Notes: generated from the sequence alone by a model not told the origin. A stretch of 64,000 nt of DNA from Streptomyces luteolus (GCF_029968015.1 NZ_JASCIS010000026.1:46780-110779); one strand, 5' to 3'. Shown: positions 24,978 through 34,154, numbered from the stretch's first letter. Translations and numbers: made by a program.

Positions 24978-26810
24978 TCACCGGCCGACCGCGTAACCCT
25001 GCATCCCGCGCGGGTTCGCCGCCGCACTCAGCACGCCCGTTCGCGGGTCGCGTGCGACCGCGCAGAGCCGGCCCTCGGACCAGGGCTCGCCGACCGTGAC
25101 GTCGTGACCGCGCGAGCGCAGGCCCTCGACCACGTCGTCCGGCATGCGCGACTCCACCGTCACGCTGCCGGGCCGCATCCCGCGCGGGTGGAAGGAGCCG
25201 GGGAAGGAGTCGTTGTGCCAGTTCGGGGCGTCGATGGCGCCCTGGAGGTCCCAGGAGCCACGCACGGTGCCGCGCAGCGCGACCGCCAGGAAGAAGTGGA
25301 CCTGCCACTGGTCCTGCTGGTCACCGCCGGGCGTGCCGAAGGCCATGACCGGGACGCCGTCCCTGAGCGCGAGCGACGGCGTCAGCGTCGTACGGGGCCG
25401 CTTGCCCGGGGTCAGGGAGTTCGGCAGATCCTCGTCGAGCCACGCCATCTGGAGGCGCGTACCGAGCGGGAAGCCAAGGTCGGGGACGACGGGGTTGGAC
25501 TGCAGCCAGCCGCCGGAGGGCGTCGCGGCGACCATGTTGCCCCAGCGGTCCACGATGTCGAGGTGGCAGGTGTCGCCCCTGGTGGCCCCGTCCGCGGTGA
25601 CGACCTCGCCGCCGACCTCGGCGACCGTCGGCTCGCCCGCGCCCGCCGCCGGAATGCCCAACGCGTCGAAGCCGGGCTCGCCGGCCGCGACCGCGAGCGC
25701 CTGACGGCTGAGCTTCGGCTCACGGCCCTCGGGACTGCCGGGGCGCAGCTCGTACGAGGCTTTCGCGCCGATCAGCGCGCGACGTGCGGCGTTGTAGTCG
25801 TCCGAGAGGAGCGCCGAGAGCGGAACGTCGACGCCCGCGTCCCCGTACCACGCCTCACGGTCCGCCATCGCGAGCTTGCAGCCCTCGATCAGCAGGTGGA
25901 CGTACTCGGCCGAGCCGTACGCGGGAAGCTCCTCGACGGGCGGTAGCAGGGCCAACTGCTGGAGGAAGGCAGGACCCTGACTCCAGCCGCCGGCCTTGCA
26001 GAGCGTCCAGCCGTTCCAGTCGTACGTGGCGGGCGCCTCGTACGTGGCCTGCCAGCCGGCCAGGTCGGCGGCGGTCAGCGTGCCCGCGTGGCGTGAGCCG
26101 CTGGTGTCCATGGTGGGCCGCCGGGCCTGCTGGACGAGGGCTTCGGCGATGAAACCTTCGCGCCATACGCGGCGTGCGCTGTCGATCTGCTCCTCGCGCG
26201 AGCCGTCCCCGGCCTCCTCGACGAGGCGCTTCCAGGTACGGGCGAGCGCCGGGTTGCGGAACAGCTGGCCGGGCCGCGGGGAGCGGCTGCCGGGCAGGTA
26301 CACGTCCGCCGACGACGTCCACTCGTTCTCGAACAGCTCGCGGACGGTTTCGACGGTCTGCCCGACGCGCTCGACGGGCGCGTGGCCGTCCTCGGCGTAG
26401 CCGATGGCGTACGCGAGGACCTCGGCGAGCGTCCTGGTGCCATGGTCGCGGAGCAGCAGCATCCAGGCGTCGAAGGCACCGGGAACGGCGGCGGCGAGCG
26501 GGCCTGTGCCGGGGACGAGTTCGAGGCCGAGCTCTCCCCGGTAGTGGGCGATCGTCGCGCCGGCCGGGGCGACGCCCTGACCGCAGAGCACCCGGGGTGT
26601 TCCGCCGACGGGCGCCAGGATGATCGGGACCTCGCCGGCCGGGCCGTTGAGGTGCGGCTCGACGACATGCAGGACGAAGCCTGCCGCGACGGCCGCGTCG
26701 TACGCGTTGCCGCCGTCCTCCAGGACGGCCATCGCGGACTGGGAGGCCAGGTAGTGGGTGGAGGACACCATGCCGAAGGTGCCCTGGAGGGTTGGGCGGG
26801 TGGTGAACAT
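24978..26810 (-). CDS. Gamma-glutamyltransferase (GGT)-family Ntn hydrolase
   Basis: 610 residues. The large-subunit part shows SAMAVLEDGGNAYDAAVAAG and the GPGG-like NGPAGEVPI. The autocatalytic Thr is expected in RGDTCHLDIVDRWGNMVA, where Thr-Cys-His replaces the usual Thr-Thr-His. SLTPGKRPRTTLTPSLAL and FGTPGGDQQDQWQ correspond to the small-subunit SSM...P and oxyanion regions. No signal peptide is visible, so it is probably cytoplasmic and acts on imported gamma-glutamyl or related amide compounds. It is 16 nt downstream of the ABC ATPase genes. Confidence 0.85.
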   Translation of the reverse strand: MFTTRPTLQGTFGMVSSTHYLASQSAMAVLEDGGNAYDAAVAAGFVLHVVEPHLNGPAGEVPIILAPVGGTPRVLCGQGVAPAGATIAHYRGELGLELVPGTGPLAAAVPGAFDAWMLLLRDHGTRTLAEVLAYAIGYAEDGHAPVERVGQTVETVRELFENEWTSSADVYLPGSRSPRPGQLFRNPALARTWKRLVEEAGDGSREEQIDSARRVWREGFIAEALVQQARRPTMDTSGSRHAGTLTAADLAGWQATYEAPATYDWNGWTLCKAGGWSQGPAFLQQLALLPPVEELPAYGSAEYVHLLIEGCKLAMADREAWYGDAGVDVPLSALLSDDYNAARRALIGAKASYELRPGSPEGREPKLSRQALAVAAGEPGFDALGIPAAGAGEPTVAEVGGEVVTADGATRGDTCHLDIVDRWGNMVAATPSGGWLQSNPVVPDLGFPLGTRLQMAWLDEDLPNSLTPGKRPRTTLTPSLALRDGVPVMAFGTPGGDQQDQWQVHFFLAVALRGTVRGSWDLQGAIDAPNWHNDSFPGSFHPRGMRPGSVTVESRMPDDVVEGLRSRGHDVTVGEPWSEGRLCAVARDPRTGVLSAAANPRGMQGYAVGR

Positions 26811-26826
26811 GTGCTGCGGCTCCCCT

Positions 26827-27894
26827 TCAGTTCTGTACCGTCGCGGCCGACGCGTCGGGCGCGGTTCCGTCCTCGGCGACCAGGTGGCAGGCGGCCTGCC
26901 GTTGCCCGTCCGGCAGGATGCGCAGGGCCGGGATCTCGGTGCCGCACCGGTCCACCGCGAGCGGGCAGCGGGTGTGGAAGCGGCAGCCGGACGGCGGATG
27001 GAGAGGGCTGGGGAGTTCTCCGCTCAGGACGATGCGCTCACGTGTGCGCTGTGCCGCCGGATCCGGTACCGGCGCCGCCGACAGGAGCGCCTGGGTGTAC
27101 GGGTGCTTGGGGTCGGCGAACAGTCCGGCCGTGGGCGCCTGCTCGACGATCTGCCCGAGGTACATCACGGCGATCCGGTCGGCGAGGAACTCCACCGCCG
27201 CCAGGTCATGGGTGATGAACAGGCAACCGAAGCCGCGGTCCCGCTGGAGGTCCGCCATCAGGTTCAGTACCGATGCCTGGACGGAAACGTCGAGCGCGGA
27301 CGTCGGCTCGTCGGCCACCACCAGGTCGGGCTCGCAGGACAGCGCGCGGGCGATGGACACGCGCTGCCGCTGGCCGCCGGACAGCTGGTGCGGGTGGCGG
27401 TCGGCCTGCTCGGGGCGCAGGCCGACCTGCCGCAGAAGCTTCTCTACGCGCCGACGGGCCTCGTCGCCCTTGGCGATGCGGTGCAGCTTGAGCGGCTCGG
27501 CGATGATCTCGGCGATCGTCATCCGCGGGTCGAGCGAGGAGGACGGGTCCTGGAACACCAGGTGGAACTTCCTGCGCAACGGCCGCAGTCGACGCCGGGA
27601 CAGGGACGTCACGTCCGTACCGGCGATGTGCACGCTGCCGGACGTCGGCTCGTCGAGCCGTACGGCGATGCGCCCGACGGTCGACTTCCCGCTGCCGGAC
27701 TCGCCGACCAGACCCACGACCTCGCCCCGGCCGACGCTGAGGGTGACCCCGTCGACGGCGCGGACCGGCCCGAAGTGGCGGGTGAGGTCACGCAGTTCGA
27801 GCGCCGGTTCGTGCTCGGCGCCGCGCGCCCGCTCGTGCTCGGCGCGGCGCGCCTGCGCGGGTACGACCGCGTTCCCGGTTGCCTTGTCGCTCAT
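26827..27894 (-). CDS. Oligopeptide/dipeptide ABC transporter ATP-binding protein (DppF/OppF type)
   Basis: 355 residues from the ATG overlapping the upstream stop (ATGA, 27891-27894). Walker A is GLVGESGSGKST, the signature motif HQLSGGQRQRVSIARALS, and Walker B PDLVVADEPTSALD. The C-terminal oligo_HPY domain includes HPYTQALLSAAPVPDP and a Cys cluster (CRFHTRCPLAVDRC) typical of the Fe-S-like tail. It energises peptide import with the DppD-type partner. Confidence 0.92.
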   Translation of the reverse strand: MSDKATGNAVVPAQARRAEHERARGAEHEPALELRDLTRHFGPVRAVDGVTLSVGRGEVVGLVGESGSGKSTVGRIAVRLDEPTSGSVHIAGTDVTSLSRRRLRPLRRKFHLVFQDPSSSLDPRMTIAEIIAEPLKLHRIAKGDEARRRVEKLLRQVGLRPEQADRHPHQLSGGQRQRVSIARALSCEPDLVVADEPTSALDVSVQASVLNLMADLQRDRGFGCLFITHDLAAVEFLADRIAVMYLGQIVEQAPTAGLFADPKHPYTQALLSAAPVPDPAAQRTRERIVLSGELPSPLHPPSGCRFHTRCPLAVDRCGTEIPALRILPDGQRQAACHLVAEDGTAPDASAATVQN

Positions 27895-28853
27895 CGGGCC
27901 TCCACCTCGTGCGGGTGCCAGCAGGCAGCCCGGTCCAGCCGCGGCCGCGCGGTGCCGCACTTCTCTGTCGCACGTGGGCAGCGGGGCGCGAAGGTGCACG
28001 CGTCCGGCTGGGCCTCCAGGCTCGGCACCAGGCCGGGGATCTCGGGCAGCCGTCGCTTGCCCTCGGCGCCGGGCTTGAGGACGGCCCCCAACAGGCCGTT
28101 GGTGTACGGGTGCCGGGGCTTCGCGTACAGCTCGTGGACCTCGCCGTGTTCGACGACGCGGCCCGCGTACATCACCATCACCCGGTCCGCGATGTCGGCG
28201 ACGACGCCGAGGTCGTGGGTGATCAGGACGATCGCGGTGCCGAGGCGTTCGCGCAGCGACCGCAGTACGTCGAGGATGCCCGCCTGCACGGTCACGTCGA
28301 GCGCGGTCGTCGGCTCGTCGGCGATGAGCACCGACGGGTCGCAGGCGACCGCGATGGCGATCATGACGCGCTGGCGCATGCCGCCGGACAGCTGGTGCGG
28401 GTACTCGCCGACGCGTCGGCGCGGAGCGGGGATGCCGACCAGGTCGAGGAGTTCGACGGCGCGCTCGGTGGCCTGTCTGCGGCTGAGGCCCTGGTGCCTG
28501 CGCAGCACCTCGCCGACCTGCCGGCCGACGGTGAGGACCGGGTTGAGCGAGGTCATCGGCTCCTGGAAGATCATCGCAAGGTCCTTGCCTCGGACCCGTG
28601 CGAGTTCCTTCTCGCTCGCGCCGACCAGTTCACGGCCGCCGAGCTGCACCGAGCCGGTGACCGTCGCGGTCGGCGGGAGGAGACCCATCGCCGCCATCGA
28701 CGTGACGGACTTTCCGCAGCCCGACTCGCCCACGACCGCGAGGACTTCGCCGGGCCGGACTTCGTAACTGATCCCGTCGACGGCGTGCACGGTGCGCTCG
28801 CCGGAGCGGAAGGAGACCGAGAGGTCGGTCACCTTCAGTACGGACTCGGTCAT
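27891..28853 (-). CDS. Oligopeptide/dipeptide ABC transporter ATP-binding protein (DppD/OppD type)
   Basis: 320 residues. Walker A is AVVGESGCGKS, the signature HQLSGGMRQRVMIAIAVACD, Walker B PSVLIADEPTTALD, and the C-terminal HPYTNGLLGAV with CTFAPRCPRATEKC is the oligo_HPY tail. The start overlaps the stop of the permease gene (28850-28853) and its stop overlaps the next ATPase, so translation of the set is coupled. Confidence 0.92.
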   Translation of the reverse strand: MTESVLKVTDLSVSFRSGERTVHAVDGISYEVRPGEVLAVVGESGCGKSVTSMAAMGLLPPTATVTGSVQLGGRELVGASEKELARVRGKDLAMIFQEPMTSLNPVLTVGRQVGEVLRRHQGLSRRQATERAVELLDLVGIPAPRRRVGEYPHQLSGGMRQRVMIAIAVACDPSVLIADEPTTALDVTVQAGILDVLRSLRERLGTAIVLITHDLGVVADIADRVMVMYAGRVVEHGEVHELYAKPRHPYTNGLLGAVLKPGAEGKRRLPEIPGLVPSLEAQPDACTFAPRCPRATEKCGTARPRLDRAACWHPHEVEAR

Positions 28854-29740
28854 CGGGTCGCTCCACGGGGGTCGAGGACGTCACGCAGACCGTCGCCGAG
28901 CAGGTTGAAGGCGAGCGTCGCGGCGACGATCGCGAGGCCGGGGAAGACCGCCATCCAGGGCGCGGCGGCCAGGAAGGACTGGGCGGAGGACAACATCACG
29001 CCGAGCGAGGGCTCGGGTGGCTGCACGCCGAGGCCGAGGAAGCTGAGCAGCGCTTCGCCGATGATCGCGGTGGGGATGCCGACGGTGGCCTGGACGGTCA
29101 GGGCCGAAGTGGCGTTGGGCAGGATGTGCCGGAACAGGACGGTGCCGTCGCCGCCCCCGCCCGCGATCGCGGCGGCCACGAAGTCCACGTTCTTCAAGCG
29201 GAGGGTCTCGGCACGGGTGATGCGGATGACGGCCGGGACCTGCGAGATGCCGATCGCGATCGTGGCGTTCAACAGGGACGGGCCGAGAATGGCGGCCAGG
29301 CCCACGGCGAGCACCAGGAACGGGAAGGCGAGCATCGTCTCGGTGATCCGGGAGACCGTCGAGTCGGCGAACCTGCCGTAGTAGCCCGCGAGCAGACCGA
29401 GCGGGACACCCACCAGGAAGGCCAGGACCACCGCGAGCAGGCCGACCTGCAGGGAGGCACGCAGGCCGTGGAAGACGCGGGAGAGCTGGTCGCGGCCGAG
29501 GTCGTCGGTGCCGAGCCAGTGGGACAAGCCGGGCTGGGCGAGCGCGTTCTCGAAATCGGCCTGGGCCGGGTCGTACGGGGAGATGAGTGGGGCGAACACC
29601 GCGGCGAGCACGAAGAGTGCCGCGACGGCGCCGCCGGTCAGGGCGAGCCGGTTGGCGAGCAGGGCGCGGGTGCGGGCGCCGCCCACCGTGCGCGCGAGGC
29701 GGGTGCGTGTCGGGCTCGTGGGGGTCACGGTGGTGCTCAT
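28850..29740 (-). CDS. Peptide ABC transporter permease (DppC type)
   Basis: 296 residues from ATG 29740, with GGAGGA 8 nt upstream inside the preceding small ORF. The cytoplasmic N-terminus ends at NRLALTGGAVAALFVLAAVF, the first membrane helix. ISPYDPAQADFENALAQPG and SHWLGTDDLGRDQLSR are DppC/OppC hallmarks, and the EAA loop lies in the second half (NVDFVAAAIAGGGGDGTVLF). It pairs with the DppB-type permease at 29976. Confidence 0.92.
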   Translation of the reverse strand: MSTTVTPTSPTRTRLARTVGGARTRALLANRLALTGGAVAALFVLAAVFAPLISPYDPAQADFENALAQPGLSHWLGTDDLGRDQLSRVFHGLRASLQVGLLAVVLAFLVGVPLGLLAGYYGRFADSTVSRITETMLAFPFLVLAVGLAAILGPSLLNATIAIGISQVPAVIRITRAETLRLKNVDFVAAAIAGGGGDGTVLFRHILPNATSALTVQATVGIPTAIIGEALLSFLGLGVQPPEPSLGVMLSSAQSFLAAAPWMAVFPGLAIVAATLAFNLLGDGLRDVLDPRGATR

Positions 29741-29979
29741 CGCGCGGCTCCTCCGGGGCAGGCCTGCGGGTCCGTCGCGCGGACCACGCCACCGGCGCGG
29801 GTGCCGGTCGGGTGGGTCGTGAGTTCGGTGGTCGCGGTCGACGCGGTCGACGCGGTCCATGCGGTGGGCGCGGTCCATGCGGTCGGCGGGGTCTTCGGTG
29901 TCGCCGGGGTCTCCGGTGTCGGCGGGGTCGTCAGTGTCGGCGGGGTCGTCAGTGTCGACGGGGTCGTCAGTGTCGTCAT
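29737..29979 (-). CDS. Thr/Pro-rich 80-aa small protein between the two permease genes
   Basis: The ORF starts at ATG 29979, which overlaps the dppB-type stop (ATGA, 29976-29979), and its own TGA overlaps the dppC-type ATG (ATGA, 29737-29740). GGAGG precedes the start by about 9 nt. The product is low-complexity: repeats of TTLTTPP, then TAWTA and TAST units, then a tail ending ACPGGAAR. No signal peptide, membrane helix or known family. It keeps perfect coupling to both neighbours, which argues that it is translated. Its 3' end resembles the 3' end of the dppB-type gene (GGAGGNGC then CGATGA), suggesting origin by duplication plus repeat expansion. Confidence 0.6.
   Translation of the reverse strand: MTTLTTPSTLTTPPTLTTPPTPETPATPKTPPTAWTAPTAWTASTASTATTELTTHPTGTRAGGVVRATDPQACPGGAAR
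29826..29978 (-). repeat. 9/18-bp tandem repeats inside the small ORF
   Basis: On the plus strand the left part is built from GCGGTCGAC / GCGGTCCAT 9-mers, and the right part from about three copies of an 18-bp unit GGGGTCGTCAGTGTCGRC with shorter variants between. All unit lengths are multiples of three, so copy-number changes keep the frame. Confidence 0.8.
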
Positions 29980-30932
29980 CGGGGTGCACCTCCGAGCCGG
30001 ATGCGCGGGTCGATGACCGAGTACGCCACGTCGACAAGGAGGTTGATCAGGATGTACGCCGCCGAGGTGCACAGCACGACGCCCTGGAGCATCGCGTAGT
30101 CGCGGGTGAAGACGGCGTCGATGGTGAGCTTGCCGAAACCCGGCAGGACGAAGATCTGCTCGGTGACCACGGCGCCGGAGATCAGCTGGCCGAGCTGGAG
30201 GCCGAGGATGGTGACGACGGTGACCAGGGAGTTGCGCAGCGCGTGGCCGCCGATGACCTGCCTGCCGCTGAGTCCCTTGGCGCGGGCCGTGCGGACGTAG
30301 TCCGCGGACAGCGAGTCGAGCATCGCGGCGCGGGTCTGGCGCATGACGACGGCGGCGAGCCCGGAGCCGAGGACGACCGCGGGCAGCACCATGCGGCGCA
30401 GGTTGTCGACCGGGTCGACGCCGAAGGGGACGTAGCCCGAGGCGGCGAAGACCGGTACGGCGATGGCGAGTGAGAGGACCAGGACGATGCCGAGCCAGAA
30501 GTTCGGCACGGAAAGGCCAAGCAGGGCCAGGCCGTTGGCCAGCCACTCGGCGGGTCGGCCGCGGCGTACGGCCGCGATCACGCCCGCGCCGATGCCGAAG
30601 ACCACGGCGAACAGGAGGGACAGGAGCGAGAGTTCGACGGTGACGGGCAGCGCGTTGAGGATCGCGTCGTCGACCGGGAGGCCGGTGCGCGCGGACACGC
30701 CCAGGTCGCCGGTGACCGCGTGGGAGACGAAGCGCCAGTACTGCTCGAAGACCGAGTCATTGAGGCCGTACTGCTCGCGGATCGCGGCGAGGGCCTGCGG
30801 GCTGCGTTCCTCACCGGCAAGGGCGAGGGCCGGGTCGCCGGGGATCGCCCGGACTCCCGCGAAGACCACGACACTGACCAGGAAGAGGGTGATCAGCGAC
30901 TGCCTCAGCCGCTTGAGGAGATAACGGCTCAT
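29976..30932 (-). CDS. Peptide ABC transporter permease (DppB type)
   Basis: 318 residues. LKRLRQSLITLFLVSVVVF is the first membrane helix, followed by AIPGDPALALAGEERSPQ (the conserved PGDP motif) and REQYGLNDSVFEQYWRFV, typical of DppB/OppB. The EAA loop is ADYVRTARAKGLSGRQVIGG. Start and stop each overlap neighbouring genes by 4 bp. Confidence 0.92.
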   Translation of the reverse strand: MSRYLLKRLRQSLITLFLVSVVVFAGVRAIPGDPALALAGEERSPQALAAIREQYGLNDSVFEQYWRFVSHAVTGDLGVSARTGLPVDDAILNALPVTVELSLLSLLFAVVFGIGAGVIAAVRRGRPAEWLANGLALLGLSVPNFWLGIVLVLSLAIAVPVFAASGYVPFGVDPVDNLRRMVLPAVVLGSGLAAVVMRQTRAAMLDSLSADYVRTARAKGLSGRQVIGGHALRNSLVTVVTILGLQLGQLISGAVVTEQIFVLPGFGKLTIDAVFTRDYAMLQGVVLCTSAAYILINLLVDVAYSVIDPRIRLGGAPR

Positions 30933-32539
30933 CGCGCGTACCCCGCGGACTTCACACGGACCAGGCCGTCGCCGTGGACACGCAGCCCGGCGATGTCCTC
31001 GCCGGCCACGACGTAGTTCTTCTGCCGGTAGAGGTAGATGAGGGCGTGTTCGGCGTTGACCCTCTCGGTGAGCTCGCGGTAGATCTCCGCGCGCCTGCTC
31101 TGGTCGCCCTCGGTGCGGCCGCGTGCGATGAGCTCGTCGATCTTCTTGTCGCCGAGTCCGTAGGCGTTCATGGCGCCCTGGGTCGTCAGGAAGCTGGCGA
31201 TGTTGCCGTCGGGGTCGAGCCGCCCGGACCAGCCGCTGCGGAAGGCGTCGTACCGGCCGGAATCGGTCTCCTCCAGCATCGAGGCGTACTCCATGGGCCG
31301 CAGGGTCACCTGGAATCCGGCGTCCTTGGCCATGGACTGCACGACCTGGCCGAGGCGGATGTCCTCGGGGGTGTTGTTGACCGTGTACTCGAAGCGGACG
31401 GGGGTCTTCACCCCGGCCTCCTCAAGCAGTCTCCTGGCTCCCGCGACATCGCGGTCGGGGCACTCGCTCGCCTGCACGCCGGGCGCGATGGCGGACTGGG
31501 GCGAGACGGGGCCGCAGGCGGGCTCGTACATCCCCTGGAACACGATCTTGTTGATCAGTTCGCGGTCGAGGGACTTCTCGAAGGCCTCGCGGACGCGGAC
31601 ATCGCTGCCGAGCGGGGTGTCGATCTTCCCGGGCTTCTCGCCGAGGCCCCGGGTGTTGCCGACGTTGATGCCGATCCCCTGGTAGCCCAGGGAGGGCGAG
31701 TTGAAGAGCCGCAGCTTGGGGTCGGTCAGCACGCTGGTGACCTCGACCGGCGTCATCTGGTCGCCGATCTGGACGTCTCCGGAGCGGAGGTTGGCGAGCC
31801 GGACGTTGCCGTCGGGGATCGGCTTGTAGATCACCTGGTCGAGGTGGACAGCGTCGGCGTCGTAGTACTTGTCGTCCTTGACGAGCACGATCCGGTCGCC
31901 GCCGACGCGTTCCTTGTACTTGAACGGGCCCACGCAGGAAGGGTGGTTGGTGAACCTCTTCCCGTACTTCTCGATCGCTTTCGGGGACAGCACCATGCCC
32001 GCGCGGTCGGCGAGGACGGTGGGCAGCGGGGTGTACGGCTGCTTCAGCGTGATCCGCACCGTGTACGGTCCGGTGGCCTCGACGCCTTCGACGGGGCCGA
32101 GTTCGGTGGCCCGAGCGGAGCCCGCGATGTCCCGGTGCCGCTTCAGGGAGGTGACCACGGCGTCGGCGTCGAGCTTCGTGCCGTCGCTGAAGGTGGCGTC
32201 CTCGCGCACAGGGATGGTGGCGGTGAGGCCGTCCTTCGACATCTCCGGCAGCTCGGTGGCCAACTGCGGCACGAGCTGTCCGTCCTTGTCGCTGTCGTAC
32301 AGCTTCTCGCACATGGATGCGAAGACGGTGCGGCCCACGAGGGTCTGGGCCAGCGACGGGTCGAGCTTGTCGGGGTCCGAGGCCAGGGCCACGGTCAACG
32401 TGCCTCCGTCCCTGACCTCCCGGTCGTCGGCCATGTGAGCTCCGCCGACCTCGGCCGCCGGCGACTGCAGCGATGTGCAGCCCGTGCCGGCTACCAGAAG
32501 CAGCCCAACTGCCGCCGCCAGAGGCGCTGTTCGGCGCAC
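30929..32539 (-). CDS. Peptide-binding lipoprotein (SBP family 5)
   Basis: 536 residues from GTG 32539, chosen because AGGAGG lies 8 nt upstream; longer in-frame starts lack such a site. VGLLLVAGTGCTS is the lipobox. DGGTLTVALASDPDKLDPSL opens the family 5 fold and YDSDKDGQLVPQLATELPEM continues it, with VRVREAFEKSLDRELINKIV in the middle. It delivers peptides or related amides to the permeases. First gene of the minus-strand operon running to the MHS symporter. Confidence 0.92.
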   Translation of the reverse strand: MRRTAPLAAAVGLLLVAGTGCTSLQSPAAEVGGAHMADDREVRDGGTLTVALASDPDKLDPSLAQTLVGRTVFASMCEKLYDSDKDGQLVPQLATELPEMSKDGLTATIPVREDATFSDGTKLDADAVVTSLKRHRDIAGSARATELGPVEGVEATGPYTVRITLKQPYTPLPTVLADRAGMVLSPKAIEKYGKRFTNHPSCVGPFKYKERVGGDRIVLVKDDKYYDADAVHLDQVIYKPIPDGNVRLANLRSGDVQIGDQMTPVEVTSVLTDPKLRLFNSPSLGYQGIGINVGNTRGLGEKPGKIDTPLGSDVRVREAFEKSLDRELINKIVFQGMYEPACGPVSPQSAIAPGVQASECPDRDVAGARRLLEEAGVKTPVRFEYTVNNTPEDIRLGQVVQSMAKDAGFQVTLRPMEYASMLEETDSGRYDAFRSGWSGRLDPDGNIASFLTTQGAMNAYGLGDKKIDELIARGRTEGDQSRRAEIYRELTERVNAEHALIYLYRQKNYVVAGEDIAGLRVHGDGLVRVKSAGYAR

Positions 32540-32570
32540 GGAAGATACCTCCTGCCCAAGGCGGTCAAGG

Positions 32571-32596
32571 AATACCGCAGACCGTATTTCGCATAC
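32571..32596 (-). promoter_or_regulatory. Overlapping inverted repeats upstream of the peptide operon
   Basis: AATAC-cgcagacc-GTATT (32571-32588) and GTAT-TTCGC-ATAC (32584-32596) overlap about 32-57 bp before the GTG start. GTAT/ATAC half-sites are typical of GntR-family operators. No regulator gene adjoins. The rest of the 323-bp gap up to 32862 shows only GGGGTGGGCCGT repeats near 32745-32770 and no gene I can support. Confidence 0.4.
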
Positions 32597-32862
32597 AGTC
32601 GGTGCGACAAGGCCCGTGCTGAAGAAGATCGGGTCGCGGCTGCGGCTCCGCGGCTGCGGAAAGTGCGACATGGCAAGGTGGAGGCTGAACTCGCGGGCCA
32701 GGAACTGGACTTGGTACGGCGCAGACCAGGACCGTGCGGTCGTGGGGTGGGCCGTGGGGTGGGCCGTGGGTTGGTCGAAGGCGCTGGCCTCGGTGCCGTA
32801 CGAGACCGTTCAGCAGGTCCGGTGGGGGCCCCGCCTGACCCCTCACCAGGTCGGCAACAGCG

Positions 32863-34086
32863 TCAGCGCGCCAGGCGGTCGAGCGTGGCGAGTACCGGCG
32901 CGATGCCGTCCTCGGCGGCCAGACGGTCGGCCAGCGCGCGGGCGCGCGTGCGGTGGGTGCTGTCCGCCGTCGCCCGGCGCAGGGCCTCGGCCAGGGCGGG
33001 GGAGGTGAGGCGGCGCAGCGGCACCACCCCGGGCGCCGTACCCAGCGCGGTCAGCCGGGACGCCCAGAAGGCGGCGTCGAACTGGACCGGCACCGGCACC
33101 GTGGGCACTCCGGCCCGCAGGACGGCACCGGTCGTGCCCGCTCCCGCGTGGTGCACGACGGCCGCCGTCCGCGGGAAGAGCAGGGAGTGCGGCACCTCGT
33201 CGACCGTCAGGATGTCCTCGCTCTCGGCGTGCAGACCCGCCCAGCCCCGCTGGATCACGCCGCGCATTCCCGCCGCGCGCACCGCGGAGACGATCTCGCG
33301 GCTCACCCGCTCGGGGTCGGGCACGGTGGCGCTCCCCAGGCCGACGAAGACGGGGCTCGGCCCGGCGGCGAGGAAGTCCTCCAGTTCCTGGGGGAGCCGC
33401 CCGGTCTCGTGCGGCCACCAGTACCCGGCCACTTCAAGCCCGGCGGGCCAGTCCCGGGGGCGGGGCACGACGAGTTCGCTGTAGCCGTGCAGCACCGGCC
33501 GTGCCCGACGGCCTCGGGAGCGGCCCGCCCCCGGGAGCCCATGCCGCCGCAGCGACCGGACGGAGCCTGCGAACACCAGCTCCACCGAGGCCATGACGGC
33601 GAGCCCGCTCAGCCGGTTGCCCACCGCGCCGAGGGGCCGCGTCCCCAGTATCGGGGCGGGGAACTCCCCGGTCGGGTGGAGGGGTTGCAGGTGCAGCCCC
33701 ACGGAAGGTACGGAAAAGGCCTGGGCGATGGCGTCCCCGAGGGGCCCCAGCGCGCCGCCGACCAGCAGGACGTCACCCTTGCGCGCCACCTCCACCAGGG
33801 CCGCCGTCAGCTCGTCGGCCGCCTGCCGGGCCATGGACACCAGCCGCACCAGCTTGCCCGCACCCGTCCGCGCGTCATGCAGCCGCCGGCCCCGCTCGGA
33901 GTGCAACTCGGCACGGGGATCCACCGGCAGCGGATGAAAGCGCACCCCCGATCCGGCCACCAGCGGCTCGAACACCGCGTGCGCGGCCAGCGTCACCTCG
34001 TGCCCGGCCCGTACGAGACCCGCTCCCAGACCTGTGTACGGCGCGACGTCACCCCGCGACCCCGCTGTCATCATCACGATTCGCAC
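32863..34086 (-). CDS. UGT/MGT-type glycosyltransferase (GT1)
   Basis: 407 residues from GTG 34086. The N-terminus RIVMMTAGSRGDVAPYTGLG is the acceptor-domain opening of GT1/GT28-like enzymes. The C-terminal domain has PSPVFVGLGSATVPDP and the donor-binding VVHHAGAGTTGAVLRAGVPT. The group includes sterol-type and antibiotic glucosyltransferases, which attach a nucleotide sugar to small hydrophobic acceptors, sometimes for self-resistance. No biosynthetic cluster is next to it, so the acceptor is unknown. It diverges from the methyltransferase across tandem repeats. Confidence 0.88.
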   Translation of the reverse strand: MRIVMMTAGSRGDVAPYTGLGAGLVRAGHEVTLAAHAVFEPLVAGSGVRFHPLPVDPRAELHSERGRRLHDARTGAGKLVRLVSMARQAADELTAALVEVARKGDVLLVGGALGPLGDAIAQAFSVPSVGLHLQPLHPTGEFPAPILGTRPLGAVGNRLSGLAVMASVELVFAGSVRSLRRHGLPGAGRSRGRRARPVLHGYSELVVPRPRDWPAGLEVAGYWWPHETGRLPQELEDFLAAGPSPVFVGLGSATVPDPERVSREIVSAVRAAGMRGVIQRGWAGLHAESEDILTVDEVPHSLLFPRTAAVVHHAGAGTTGAVLRAGVPTVPVPVQFDAAFWASRLTALGTAPGVVPLRRLTSPALAEALRRATADSTHRTRARALADRLAAEDGIAPVLATLDRLAR

Positions 34087-34154
34087 GCCGCAAGTGTGGC
34101 CCACCTGAACGCGACGCCACAGAAGGCCTGCCGCGTTCCGAGCACGGCCACCAC

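Noticed and set aside
29740..30037. N-terminal extension of the DppC-type permease through the repeat region (Asp/Pro-rich frame)
   Set aside because: The extension lacks an SD, is pure repeat, and the ATG at 29740 has a good SD and overlaps the small ORF stop as expected for coupling.
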